Assembly: GCA_963728925.1 (NCBI GenBank) | Contig: CAVSMB010000034.1 | Location: 1-31,221 of the forward strand | Direction of reading: 5' to 3' | Origin: JBBPZA01 sp963728925 | Lineage (GTDB): Bacteria; Actinomycetota; Thermoleophilia; Solirubrobacterales; Solirubrobacteraceae | Length of the DNA: 31,221 nt | Part shown: in pieces, positions 1 to 8,416 of the stretch | Layout of the letters: the number at the start of each line of letters is the position of its first letter | Numbering within the stretch: position 1 is the stretch's first letter | Translations under genes and position numbers: made by a program | Notes under the pieces: generated by a model | Database searches by the model: none | The model's input: the letters and a program-made list of their open reading frames with translations, nothing else | Told to the model about the DNA's origin: nothing

Positions 1-58
1 GGTCGAGCACGCTCGACGCGGCCCCGGGACGGGACGGTCGCACGCCTGCCGTCGCCGC

Positions 59-792
59 TCACCCCCGCGCGGCGAGGTCGTCGTAGGTGATCGCCGTGCG
101 TCGCCGGGCGCGGCGCAGGACCGCCTCCAGCGCGAGCACGTGGCGGGGGTGATCGAAGTCGGCCGGGTGGAGGTCGAGGCGCAGCAGGCGGCCCTGCACG
201 AGTGCGCCGGCGCGCACGAGCGAGGGGGAGAGCGCGCGCCGGACCGCGCCCGAGCTCCCGAGCCCGAGGGCCGGCCCGGCAGCCAACCGGCGCCGTCCGC
301 GCCGGTCCCGTTCCCGTGCCAGACGCGGAGCAGGCCGGCCCACCAGTCGAAGCTGCGCGCGAGCTCCTCGCGCAGCGGGGCGGTGTAGGCGTAGGCGGGG
401 GCGACGAAGCCGTGGGCCTCGAGGCCGGCGAGCCGCAGCACGCGGCGTCCCGAGCGCACGGCGCGGCGCGTCGCCTCCTCGTCGAGGCCGACGAACTCCG
501 CCGAGCGCCCACCCTGGAGCCCGGCGATGGCCTGGCGAGCGGGGCCCGCGCGATGCAGTTGGCGATGCTGGAGCCCGTGCTGGGCGACCGCGTCGCCCTC
601 GCACACGCGTTCACGCAGCCAGTCGGCCAGGTCGGGACGGCGCGCGTCGAAGGGGTGAAGGTCGGCGGCGGGGATCACGAGCAGCGTCGCGCGGTCGACG
701 CCGAGGTCGCAGAGCCAGTCGCGGATCAGCGCGCAGCGCTCGTAGGTCGCCGGCTCGATGTCGTGCACGGCGACGAGGATGTCGCCGGTCAT
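59..792 (-). CDS. DUF2334 / polysaccharide deacetylase-like protein, frameshifted
   Basis: The start is ATG at 792, overlapping the upstream glycosyltransferase stop as ATGA. The N-terminal frame reads MTGDILVAVHDIEPATYERC and continues through QHGLQHRQLH and GFVAPAYAYT, which matches the NodB-like/DUF2334 fold (an early metal-binding 'VHD' and a 'QHG.QH' motif). Around 285-320 the coding frame changes; the C-terminal part (LLRLDLHPADFDHP, ending at 59) lies in another frame that is open from 604. The two pieces together make about 243 residues, a normal length for this family. The family is thought to act on cell-surface polysaccharides, but the substrate is unknown. It is the last gene of the operon led by the PHP-glycosyltransferase, so a glycan or glycolipid role is inferred. 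The frameshift is either an indel error in GC-rich sequence or a real mutation. Confidence 0.6.
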
Positions 793-1928
793 GCGGCAAG
801 GCGCTCCACGTCGATCAGCTCGGCGGCGAAGACCGCGGGCCAGCTCGACTGTGCGGCAAGGGTCGCCGCGGCTGCGAGGTCGCGTGGCGCGGCGCGTGCC
901 CGCTCGATCGCCTCGAGTAGCGCGCCGGCGTCCCCGGCCGGGAAGGTCTCGACGAGCTCGGGGCCGATGACCCGCGCCGCGGGCGCCGAGGCGTCGGTGA
1001 CCGTCCGCGCGCCGCTCGCCGCCGCCTCCAGCGCGACGAGCCCGAAGGTCTCGTGGGGCCCGGGCATGCAGACCACGCGCGCCTGGGCGTAGAGCTGCGA
1101 GAGGCGTTCGCGGTCCTCGACGAAGGGGCGGAAGGAGACGCGCCGCGCGAGCCCCAGCCGTCTCGCCCGGGCAGCCAGGGCGTCGCCGAGCGGCCCGCTC
1201 CCCACGATGGTCAGCGGCCACGGGTCGCCGGCGCGGGCGGCGGCTTCGAGCAGCAGGTCGACGCCCTTCTCGCGCGAGAGCCGTCCGGCGTAGAGCACGT
1301 GGTCACCGCGGGGCTCCTCGGGTCGCGGCCGGAAGGCGGGATCCAGTCCGAGGCGCAGCGGCATGGTCGGCGCGCGACCCGTGTCCCCGAAGGTGTCGAC
1401 CACGGACATGACCGCGTCCACGCGGCGGTAGGCGCGACGGAAGCAGGCGCGGAGCACGGGTCGCCAGAGCGCGGCGGGGCCGGGCATCGCTGCGGCGTCG
1501 AGGTCGACGCCGGCGTGGTGGATGACGACGCTCACGGCGCCGAGCTCGGCGGCGACGCGGCCGCTGGAACCGGGCGCCCAGAAGGGATCGTGGAGCATCA
1601 CGACGTCGGGCGCGATCCTGCGCAGGGTCTCGCGCAGGCGTCCGGCGCCGAGCGGAAGCCGGTAGCCGTTGGACGCCGCGATGCGCACGGCGGGGAGCTC
1701 GTGCCAGACGTCACCGTGGCGCTCCCGGGCGCCCGGCACGACGACGTGGTGCTCGAAGGCCCCGCTCTCCGCGGCGACGGCGGCCTTGGCGTCGAGGTAG
1801 CTGCGGATGCCCCCGCTGCGCTCCCCGTAGAAGAGCGCGACGTCGGCCACCCGCAGCGGCGGACGCTCCACGAGGCGCAGGTGCGGCCGAGAGCGGTGCG
1901 GCGTCCGCAGCGCCGCGTCAAGCGACAC
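789..1928 (-). CDS. GT4 family glycosyltransferase
   Basis: A GT-B fold glycosyltransferase of about 379 residues. The N-terminal acceptor domain begins with VADVALFYGERSGGIRSYL (a G-G-x-x-x-Y loop). The C-terminal nucleotide-sugar domain carries LYAGRLSREKGVDLLLEA and the EX7E region HETFGLVALEA, typical of GT4. I chose GTG at 1928 rather than the longer ATG at 2099, because the extra 57 residues overlap the upstream gene and have shadow-frame composition, and a GGAG stands 7 nt before the GTG. It overlaps the upstream glycosyltransferase by 11 bp and the downstream DUF2334 gene by an ATGA, so the three are translationally coupled. Donor and acceptor cannot be read from sequence; related enzymes add hexoses to lipids or polysaccharides at the inner membrane face. 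Confidence 0.85.
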   Translation of the reverse strand: MSLDAALRTPHRSRPHLRLVERPPLRVADVALFYGERSGGIRSYLDAKAAVAAESGAFEHHVVVPGARERHGDVWHELPAVRIAASNGYRLPLGAGRLRETLRRIAPDVVMLHDPFWAPGSSGRVAAELGAVSVVIHHAGVDLDAAAMPGPAALWRPVLRACFRRAYRRVDAVMSVVDTFGDTGRAPTMPLRLGLDPAFRPRPEEPRGDHVLYAGRLSREKGVDLLLEAAARAGDPWPLTIVGSGPLGDALAARARRLGLARRVSFRPFVEDRERLSQLYAQARVVCMPGPHETFGLVALEAAASGARTVTDASAPAARVIGPELVETFPAGDAGALLEAIERARAAPRDLAAAATLAAQSSWPAVFAAELIDVERLAA

Positions 1929-3657
1929 GCGCGAGCTCCGCTGGGACCGCGGGGGCGAGCGCGCGTCGGTAGCCGTCGGCGAGCTGCGCGAGCGAGCGCT
2001 CCCACGTCCGCGCGCGGACCTCGCCGAGCGCGCCGCCGGCGAGGCGGCGCCGCAGCCGGGGCGAGCGCGCCAGCTCCACCAGGGCCTCGCCCAGCGCACC
2101 CTCGTCAGGCTCGCACAGACGCCCCGTGACGCCGTCGCGGACCAGCGCGAGCGGGCCGCCCCGGGCGACGGCGACGACCGGCACGCCGGAGGCCTGGGCC
2201 TCGAGGATCACCTGCCCGAAGGTGTCGGTCACGCTCGCGAAGAGGAACACGTCCGCGCTCGCGTAGGCCTGCGCGAGCTCCTCGCCCTCGAGCCATCCGA
2301 GGAAGGTCGCGTGCTCGCCGAGGCGCTCGCGCAGCGCGCGCTCCTCGGGGCCGCCACCGGCCAGCACCAGGTGCAGCCGCGGGTCGCGCTCGCGGGCGGC
2401 GAGGTAGGCGTCGGCGAGCAGCGCCGCGCCCTTCTCCTTCGTGAGCCGTCCCGCGTAGAGCACGTTGAGGCGCCCCGGGAGGAGCCCGTCGACGCGCTGG
2501 CCGGGATCGAAGCGCGAGACGTCGACGCCCCGGTCCCAGCGCCCGAGCCGCTCGGCTCCGATCCCGAGCCGCTCGAGCGAGGCGTCGGCCGCCGGGCTGG
2601 GCGAGAGCACCACGCGACAGGCGCCGTAGAAGGCGCTCAGCCCGGCTGCCATCCCGAGCTCGAGGCGCCGATCGCCCGAGCGCAGCCCCGCGTAGACCGC
2701 GAGCTCGGTGTGGTAGCTGCCGACGAGCGGCAGCTCGGCGATCCGCGCGAGCAGCCCCGCAGCGATCCCGCCCGGGCCAGGGGAGACGAGGTGGACGAGG
2801 TCGTAGCGGCCCTCGGCGATCGCCTCGGTGACGGCCGTTAGGCTCGGGACGCCGACCTGCAGCCCGGGGTAGAACGGGATCGGAACCTCGGCGACCGCGG
2901 GCAGGCGGCGGTCGACGTTGGGGTCGGTGCCGATCACCTCGACCTCGAAGCCGGGCAGCCCGCGCTCGCGCAGCTCGTCGAGCGTGCGGGTGACGCCGTG
3001 CATCCCGCCGACGGCGTCGGCGACCAGCGCGACGCGACGGGGCTCGTGCGCTCCGGGGCCGCTCTCGCGGACGAGCTTGCCCTTCTCGCGGCCGAGGAAC
3101 AGCGCGGCGGGAACGTAGGGGACCGCGGGCACGCAGGCCTCGAAGAGCCCGGTCGCGGCGGCGCCGAGGTCGCCGCCGGCCGCGGCCGCGGTGAGCGTGT
3201 CGCCGACCGCCCTGCGCAGCTTGCGCTCGTGGCAACGGCGCGCGCGGCGAAAGAGGTCGGCGTGGGAGAAGTCGTCGTCCTTGAGGTAGGCGAGCAGGCG
3301 GTCGGACGGGAGATCGAGGTCGACGCTGTCCAGCCATGAGGCGAGCAGGTCGCGTGCGTGGTCCGGGCGCAGGTCGGTGCCCAGCGCGGTCCGCCGCGCG
3401 TCGCCCTCGACGACGATCCGCTGGACCATGTGCAGGACGGCCTGCGGGTCGGGATACCGCGCCGCCTCGCGGGCCAGCACCCGCGACGCGAGCCCCATCG
3501 CGGCGTGGGCCCACTTCGCGGCGCTGCCCTGCTCGCCGCGAGCGTCGGCGCGGCCGGCGCGAACGTGGGCGAGGAACTCCCGTGGCGTCGTCACGGCGGG
3601 CGTCTCGGTGAAGGTGCGCCCGACGTCGACGCCGGCGTGATCCTGACCCGGCCACGC
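1918..3657 (-). CDS. PHP-glycosyltransferase fusion: C-terminal glycosyltransferase part
   Basis: This is the main part of a PHP-GT4 fusion. Counted from an internal ATG at 3594, residues 1-180 form a helical linker of no recognised family. A GT4 glycosyltransferase follows: VALVADAVGGMHGVTRTL opens the acceptor domain, and LGRWDRGVDVSRFDP, LYAGRLTKEKG, GGGPEE and TDTFGQVILEAQASGVPVVA mark the donor domain. The RGVD..RFDP and TDTFGQVILEA signatures resemble MgtA/SqdX-type glycolipid glycosyltransferases. The frame stays open upstream of 3594 and encodes DHAGVDVG..TFTETPAV, which continues the PHP domain, so the true gene starts at 4195. One extra G at about 3657-3658 (GACCGGCGTGG where GACCGCGTGG would restore G-G-T-A-W-P-G-Q-D-H) explains the break. 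The pairing suggests membrane glycolipid synthesis; that is inference. Confidence 0.8.
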   Translation of the reverse strand, partial: AWPGQDHAGVDVGRTFTETPAVTTPREFLAHVRAGRADARGEQGSAAKWAHAAMGLASRVLAREAARYPDPQAVLHMVQRIVVEGDARRTALGTDLRPDHARDLLASWLDSVDLDLPSDRLLAYLKDDDFSHADLFRRARRCHERKLRRAVGDTLTAAAAGGDLGAAATGLFEACVPAVPYVPAALFLGREKGKLVRESGPGAHEPRRVALVADAVGGMHGVTRTLDELRERGLPGFEVEVIGTDPNVDRRLPAVAEVPIPFYPGLQVGVPSLTAVTEAIAEGRYDLVHLVSPGPGGIAAGLLARIAELPLVGSYHTELAVYAGLRSGDRRLELGMAAGLSAFYGACRVVLSPSPAADASLERLGIGAERLGRWDRGVDVSRFDPGQRVDGLLPGRLNVLYAGRLTKEKGAALLADAYLAARERDPRLHLVLAGGGPEERALRERLGEHATFLGWLEGEELAQAYASADVFLFASVTDTFGQVILEAQASGVPVVAVARGGPLALVRDGVTGRLCEPDEGALGEALVELARSPRLRRRLAGGALGEVRARTWERSLAQLADGYRRALAPAVPAELARVA

Positions 3658-4195
3658 CGGTCCCGCCGTGGGTCTCGATGTAGATCGTCGCGGGGTGGTT
3701 GAGCTCCTTGGCGCGCGACCCGTTGCGCGTCTCCCAGACGCCGAAGAGCTGAGCGAGCCGGCGGCGGTGGCGCGGCAGCAAGGGCGCTTCCACGGCGTAG
3801 AACGGGTGCGCGAGCGCGCAGGTGATCTCGCGCTCGTGCAAGTACTCCGCGCACGCTTCGACGTCGTCGTTGTGGGCCTGCAGCCACTCGTGGTCGCCCG
3901 GGGTGATGCCGTAGCAGAGGACGTGAACGGCCTGCGGCTCGCCCTTGAACCACGCCGTCAGCTCCTCGGAGACGAACACGTCGTGCCGGTCGGCGATGGC
4001 CAGCGCGCCGTCGATCGTGTCGTGGTCGGTGATCGTCACGAAGTCCATGCCGCGCCGCTTGGCGAGCTCGTGGACCTCCTCGGGCGGTGTGGCGCACTCG
4101 GGCAGGCCCAGCGCGCGCTGGATGCCGAGCTTGGACAGCTGCGAGGCGGTCGAGTGGCAGTGCAGGTCCGCCCGGACGGTGGTGGCGGGAATCAT
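3658..4195 (-). CDS. PHP-glycosyltransferase fusion: N-terminal PHP phosphoesterase domain
   Basis: The N-terminal about 180 residues of the fusion form a PHP (polymerase and histidinol phosphatase) domain. Metal-site motifs appear in the family order: RADLHCHS (HxH), ITDHDTIDGA, VSEEL, ALAHPFY and YIETHGG. PHP domains are trinuclear-metal phosphoesterases or pyrophosphatases. I prefer ATG at 4195 over the upstream ATG at 4219, because GAGGGAG lies just ahead of it and the motif-bearing sequence begins directly after. The domain runs into the glycosyltransferase part after a +1 indel near 3657. It is the first gene of the operon, downstream of a four-unit PHO-box-like array at 4253-4296 oriented toward it. 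A combined job of removing phosphate from a lipid or sugar precursor and glycosylating it is speculative. Confidence 0.78.
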
Positions 4196-4252
4196 CGGCG
4201 CTCCCTCGTTCGTTTCCATGTCGTGAAGGGAGAATCGCCCGCAAATCAGCCG

Positions 4253-4296
4253 CTTCAGTTACCAGGGCGCAAAGACGCTGTGACGAAGCGGTGAAC
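4253..4296 (-). promoter_or_regulatory. PHO-box-like array, four 11-nt units, reading toward the PHP-GT operon
   Basis: On the minus strand four contiguous 11-nt units read GTTCACCGCTT, CGTCACAGCGT, CTTTGCGCCCT and GGTAACTGAAG. The first matches the actinobacterial PhoP half-site GTTCACC; the last has the same GGTAAC start as the final units at 21044 and 21441. The array ends 57 bp before the chosen start at 4195. Direct repeats of 11 nt are how OmpR/PhoB-family regulators bind, so phosphate control of the glycosyltransferase operon is inferred. The third unit is poor. Confidence 0.6.
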
Positions 4297-4318
4297 GCCG
4301 GCGCGCCGCGTTCACCGG

Positions 4319-6594
4319 ATGGCAACCCGCCCGGGCGGCGCGGCGGCGAAACCCATCGTCGTGTCCGCCACGGTGCGCCCCGAGACGCGGCCGGTGCTGC
4401 TCGAGCGAGGCGCGCTGACCGTGGAGGTCTCGCTGCGGCCGGTGTCGGTCACCGTGCGGCGCGCCGGCGCGCCGGTGATCGAGCGGCTGGGCGCGTGGTG
4501 CGCCGACGGGCTGGTGGCGGACCGCTTCGTGCAGCTCACCGAAGGAGTGATCCCGCGCGAGCGGCTGGAGGCGGCCGATCCCGTGCAGACCGGCCACGTC
4601 GTCGACGCGAGCGGCGACGGGGTGGTCCTCGGGGCGCGCACGCGCTCGGGGCGCGACGCCGAGGTCTCGGTCTCGCTGCCCGCGAGCGGCGAGGTGGTGG
4701 TCGGGGTATGGGTCGCGAGCGCCCCGCTGCGGGTCGGGGCTCTGTGGGAGGGAAGGCTCGGCGAGCGCTTCGTCGGCCTCGGCGCGCGCCACGGCGAGCG
4801 GCTCGACCAGTCGGGCCGCTGCGTGCGCCTCGGCGCCGACCGCCGCTACACGGGGCCCGACTGCCCCGACGAGATGGCCGAGCTGGGGGGCGTGCCGCAG
4901 GGCGACTACGCCCCGGCGCCGTGGGCGATCTCGAGCCGCGGCTACGCGCTGTGGCTCGACACCGCGGGTGAGGGCGTCGAGCTCGACCTGCGCGGCCCGA
5001 CCTGCGTGTCGGTCCGCTCGGCGTCAGGGCCGCTGGCCCTTCACCTGGCGCTCGACGCGACTCCCGCCGCGCGGCTGCGCCGCTACCTGCGGGCCGTCGG
5101 CTTCCCCGCGCTGCTGCCCGAGTGGGGCTACGGGCACTGGAAGTCACGCGACGTCTACGAGCACCAGGACGTCGTCCTCGACGACCTCCTCGGCTACCGC
5201 TGGCACCGCATCCCGCTCGATGCGATCGTCATCGACTCCCCGTGGGAGACCCAGTACAACACCTGGGCCTTCAACCCGCACCAGTTCCCCGACCCGGAGG
5301 CGATGGTGGCGCGGCTGCGGGCGGCGGGGGTGCGCACCGTCGTGTGGATCACCCCATGGGTGAACCTCGAGTCGGTCGACGGCCAGATGCCGCCCGACCC
5401 GGCGTCGCGGCGCATGCACCGGGAGCCCGCCGCGAACTACGCGCCCGCCGCGCCGCCGGGCACTTCGTGCGGTCGCTCGGCGGCGAGCCGCACGTCGCGC
5501 GCTGGTGGATGGGCACCGGCTCGGTCCTCGACTTCACCAACGAGGCGGCCGAGGCGTGGTGGCGCGGCCTGGCGCGCGGCGCGCTCGAGCTGGGCGTCGC
5601 CGGCATCAAGGCCGACGACGGCGAGGGCTACTACTTCCCGTCCGGTGTGCGCTTCGCCGACGGCCGCGACGGCGCGCGGGCGGCGTGGGCCTACGGCGAG
5701 CTCTACCGCGCCTGCATGCAGCGCGCGCTCGACGAGGTCCATCCGGGCGACGGTGTGCTCTTCGGGCGCAGCGGCTGGAGCGGCCAGCAGCGCCTGGGCG
5801 TGCTCTGGGGCGGCGACCAGGTCTCGGACTTCTGGTCGCTGCGCGCGCTCGTGGTGGCGACGCTGTCGGCGGCGGCGAGCGGCTTCTCGAACTGGTCGCA
5901 CGACGTCGGCGGCTACCTCGGCAGCCGGCTCGTGGACCGCTGCCCGCGAGAGCTGCTCATCCGCTGGGCCCAGCTGGGCTGCTTCACCCCGCTCATGCAG
6001 GCCCACGGGCGCCTTACCCAGGAGGCCTGGACCTACGACCGCGAGACGCTCGAGCTCTTCCGCGCCGCCGTGCTGCTCCACGAGCGCCTCGTTCCCTACG
6101 TGCGGGCGGCGGCGGCCACCGCGGCGCGCAGCGGCCTGCCGATCGTCCGTCCGCTGTGCCTGCTCGACCCCGCCGACCCGCGCGGCTGGACGCTCGGCGA
6201 CGCCTTCGGCTACGGGCCGGCGCTGTGGGTCGCTCCGGTGCTGCAGGACGGGGCGCGCGAGCGCCGCGTCGCCATGCCGCGCGGCGAGTGGATCGACTTG
6301 TGGTCCGGCGCGCGCGTGCCCGGCGGCGGCGAGGTGGTGGCCGACGCGCCGCTCGCGCGCATCCCGGTGTGGGTGCGATCCGGCTCGATCCTAGTCACCC
6401 ACCCCGCCGACCACGTGGCCGCGGGCCTCGGCGACACGCCCGAGCGCGAGCGGCCGCTGGAGGCGACCCTATGGGGCGAGCCGCGTTGTGGCCGGGCGAC
6501 CGTCAGGCTCGCCGACGGCACGGGGATCCGCTGGAATGCGGGACGCTGGTCGGTGAGCCCTGAACGCCCGGTGCGGTTCGCGCAACGCGGATGA
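4319..6594 (+). CDS. Glycoside hydrolase family 31 (alpha-glucosidase/alpha-xylosidase-like), frameshifted
   Basis: A GH31 enzyme of about 757 residues when two frames are joined. The N-terminal beta-sandwich and start of the barrel (WGYGHWKSRDVYEHQDVV, DAIVIDSPWE, TVVWITPWVN) are in the frame beginning at 4319. Near 5440-5465 the frame changes inside a run of GCC/GCG repeats, and the rest (GHFVRSLGGEPH onward, ending at 6594) lies in the next frame. The catalytic nucleophile is the first or second Asp of GIKADDGE (about 5605-5625), and the acid/base is expected in WGGDQVSDFW (about 5805-5830). Both are present, so the enzyme would be active if the shift is artefactual. No signal peptide is visible. 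It is divergent from the PHP-GT operon. The start is uncertain: the ATG at 4319 overlaps a GTTCACC motif. Confidence 0.78.
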
Positions 6595-6612
6595 CCGGCC
6601 CGCCCGCACTAC

Positions 6613-7052
6613 ATGTTTCCCGGCGCCCTTCTGGTGCTGATTGCGGCGGCTCAGGCGGCGCGAGGCCTGCGCTGGTCGTCGACCGCGCTGGCGCTGGGCT
6701 CGGAGCCAGCCCGTCTCCAGACGCGGCGATCACCGACTCGGTTCTCGTCGCGGTTCTGGGGCTCCGGCTCGAGCGGCCCGTACGCGAGGTTCGGCCGAAA
6801 GCCTGCCTGCCCGTGGGCGCCGCGAGCCGCGGTCCGGCGAGCTTCCCGGTCTCCCCGGGCAGCGCGGTCGTGGTCAAGTGGGCGACGGGCCCGGTGAGCG
6901 TTCGCCGCTTCTCGGGGGGCGCGCCGGTCCCGATCGGCACCGCCTCGCCGGGACAGCCGGTGCTGATCCGCATGCCGCCCGATCGCGCCCCCGGCCGTCC
7001 GTGGCAGGTCAGCGTCGCGGGATCCTCCGTGCGCGTCTGCCCGGCCGGCTGA
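6613..7052 (+). CDS. Probable secreted protein, frame interrupted
   Basis: ATG at 6613 opens MFPGALLVLIAAAQAARG, which looks like a signal peptide, but that frame turns arginine/serine-rich within about 30 codons. The next frame, ending at 7052, has protein-like composition: PVSPGSAVVVKWATGPVSVR, PIGTASPGQPVLIRM and WQVSVAGSSVRVCPAG, consistent with a small beta-rich extracellular domain. A frameshift at about 6700-6780 would join them. An alternative is a continuous ORF from ATG 6591, which overlaps the GH31 stop but gives an implausible N-terminus. I do not recognise the family. It sits directly after GH31 and before a hairpin terminator. Confidence 0.35.
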
Positions 7053-7109
7053 GCCGCTCCCCCTGTTCTCAGCGCGCGTACGCCCACGGCACCGGCGCCC
7101 TGCCCCCTG

Positions 7110-7131
7110 GCGTCGAGGGCGGGCTCGACGC
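7110..7131. terminator. Hairpin between convergent genes
   Basis: A perfect 8-bp inverted repeat GCGTCGAG/CTCGACGC encloses the 6-nt loop GGCGGG. It lies between the plus-strand secreted protein (stop 7052) and the minus-strand YceI gene (stop 7141). The position between convergent stops suggests a bidirectional transcript end. No U-tract follows, which is common in high-GC actinobacteria. Confidence 0.5.
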
Positions 7132-7140
7132 GCAGGCCGT

Positions 7141-7680
7141 CTACAGGTGACCGTCGAGCACGACCTCGACGTCCTCGTGGACCTTCAACGTCCCGAAGAG
7201 GATCGAGTAGGGCTTCATGCCCCAGGCCGTCTGCTTGACCACCACGCTGGCGCTCACCGTCCCGTCGTCGCCGACCGCCAGCTCGAAGTTGATCGGCTGG
7301 GTCTTGCCGACGATCGTCAGGTCGCCCTGCACCTTGAGCCGGCTGCCGTCGCCGGCGTCGCCGTCGCCGTCGCTTTGCACTCGCGTCGAGCGGAAGGTGA
7401 TGTCCTGACGCTTGAGGACGTCGTCATCGATCGACTTGTGGATGCTCGCCTTGTCGTCCTCGCCGAGCGCCTGGATCCCGCCGTGACCGCTCTGCACGCG
7501 AAGCGAGGTGGCGTCGGCGGCGAGCTCCATGCTCGTCGTCGCGGGGTCCTCGCCGATCTCGAGCGAGGCCTCCCAGGAGGTCACGTGGATCATGAGGTCG
7601 TGCCCGGCCTTCGCCGCGGCGCCGCTTCGCTTGGTGCGCACCTCCAGCGTGGCGTTGTCGGGTCCGAGCCGCTGGGACAC
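7141..7680 (-). CDS. YceI family protein
   Basis: A 179-residue YceI-like protein. YceI proteins are lipocalin-like beta-barrels that bind isoprenoid-type lipids. Visible family features are AGHDLMIHVTSWEASLEI near the start, then DITFRSTRVQ, LTIVGKTQPINFEL and the C-terminal TAWGMKPYSILFGTLKV(H)EDVEV. I chose GTG at 7680 because the longer ATG at 7962 would read antisense through the neighbouring CoxG-like gene. A TAGATA hexamer stands 10 nt before the GTG, possibly the -10 of a leaderless message. There is no signal peptide, so a cytoplasmic place is likely, unlike the periplasmic E. coli YceI. It diverges from the CoxG-like gene. Confidence 0.82.
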   Translation of the reverse strand: MSQRLGPDNATLEVRTKRSGAAAKAGHDLMIHVTSWEASLEIGEDPATTSMELAADATSLRVQSGHGGIQALGEDDKASIHKSIDDDVLKRQDITFRSTRVQSDGDGDAGDGSRLKVQGDLTIVGKTQPINFELAVGDDGTVSASVVVKQTAWGMKPYSILFGTLKVHEDVEVVLDGHL

Positions 7681-7701
7681 GCGCCGAGCATATCTACGCC
7701 G

Positions 7702-7721
7702 GCCCTCGAGAATCCGAGGGC
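7702..7721. promoter_or_regulatory. Inverted repeat in the yceI/coxG-like divergent spacer
   Basis: GCCCTCG and CGAGGGC form a perfect 7-bp inverted repeat with loop AGAATC, midway between the divergent starts at 7680 and 7748. It could be an operator shared by both genes or a 5' hairpin of the plus-strand transcript. Nothing in the sequence tells these apart. Confidence 0.35.
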
Positions 7722-7747
7722 GGCCTTCGACACGGGAGACGACCGAC

Positions 7748-7993
7748 GTGGCCATTGAGCTCGACCATCCCTTCTCGACGACGAAGCCGATCGACGAGAG
7801 CTTCGCGGCCATCGAGGCCGGCGGCCAGGGCCGCGCCAACGCCGACGTGACCTTCCAGCTGAACGACGGCGGCGGGACGGTCCACACCAGCGCGCAGATC
7901 ACCGGCAAGGCGGCCTCGATGGGCGAGGGCGTCGTGATCGGCGTGGTCGACGGGCCGATCACCTACTTCACCGGGAACCTCGGCCAGATCTGA
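7748..7993 (+). CDS. Shortened CoxG/SRPBCC-family protein (81 aa)
   Basis: GTG at 7748, with GGGAGA about 7 nt upstream, opens an 81-residue protein. The first about 22 residues (AIELDHPFSTTKPIDESFAA) match the N-terminal strand and helix of CoxG-type SRPBCC proteins. The remainder (GRANADVTFQLNDGGGT, AQITGKAASMGEGVV) matches the end of the same fold, where CoxG proteins have the signature ITGK.A.(F/M)G.GV. The usual central about 65 residues that build the cavity are absent, with no stop or frame change at the junction. CoxG is associated with CO dehydrogenase membrane anchoring, but no cox genes are near. It may be a real minimal domain or an in-frame deletion product. Confidence 0.6.
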   Translation: MAIELDHPFSTTKPIDESFAAIEAGGQGRANADVTFQLNDGGGTVHTSAQITGKAASMGEGVVIGVVDGPITYFTGNLGQI

Positions 7994-8039
7994 TCGAGTC
8001 CGGGTCGCTCGGCCAGGTCCGATCGCCGCAAACGCGCCC

Positions 8040-8340
8040 ATGGCGACCATCGCGATGCGACAGATCCGCGAGGGCGAAGTGCCGTTCGACGGCGGGACGG
8101 CGATCCAGGAGGACCCGGATCGCCCGGCCTTCCGCGGCAACGGCCCCGACGACTACGTCTGCGTGCGGTGCGGCAACGTCCTCGCCGAGGCGATGCATGC
8201 GGTGCAGATGACCAAGAAGGTCCGGGTCCGCTGCGGGCGCTGCTCGACGGTCAACGTCGCGGTGGCGGATGAGGGGGACGAAGCGGCGCGGTCTCTACCC
8301 CTCCGGCGTTCGCCCAACCCCCGCCGCGAACGGGGACCCG
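8040..8340 (+). CDS. Small zinc-ribbon protein, 3' end uncertain
   Basis: ATG at 8040 begins a protein with a clear four-cysteine zinc ribbon at about residues 40-66: DYVCVRCGNVLAE, then VRVRCGRCSTVNV (CxxC...CxxC). Similar short ribbons occur as hypothetical proteins in Thermoleophilia; the function is unknown. The frame stays open far into the next gene, but after about residue 80 it becomes Arg/Pro-rich shadow sequence, and a PHO-box-like array occupies 8344-8387. The real end is therefore probably before 8344 and may be hidden by an indel (an out-of-frame TGA lies at 8270). It follows the CoxG-like gene by 47 bp and may be cotranscribed. Confidence 0.5.
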
Positions 8341-8343
8341 GAA

Positions 8344-8387
8344 CGTCACGGCTTCTTCACGCCGCGGTCACCGCAGGTTCACCCGGT
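8344..8387 (+). promoter_or_regulatory. PHO-box-like array, four phased 11-nt units, before the phosphodiester glycosidase
   Basis: Four contiguous units read CGTCACGGCTT, CTTCACGCCGC, GGTCACCGCAG and GTTCACCCGGT. Each has TCAC at positions 3-6, exactly 11 nt apart, and the last is a full GTTCACC. The array ends 29 bp before the ATG at 8417. It is the best-preserved array in the window by core identity and predicts phosphate-starvation control of the gene downstream. Confidence 0.72.
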
Positions 8388-8416
8388 GTCGAGGCCTCCC
8401 GAGAGACCCTTGTCCC

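Noticed and set aside
2..17. Palindrome GTCGAGC-ac-GCTCGAC at the window edge
   Set aside because: It is a tight 7-bp repeat with a 2-nt loop in very GC-rich DNA, 40 bp beyond the deacetylase stop. It could be a terminator, but context beyond the edge is missing.
202..2129. Long plus-strand open frames (202-1092 and 1053-2129)
   Set aside because: They are antisense shadows of the DUF2334 and glycosyltransferase genes. Their translations are Arg/Gly/Ala-rich with no motif, while the minus-strand frames show clear GT4 signatures.
7681..7962. The N-terminal 94 residues of the long minus-strand YceI frame
   Set aside because: They are antisense to the CoxG-like gene and unlike any YceI N-terminus, which begins at the GTG at 7680.
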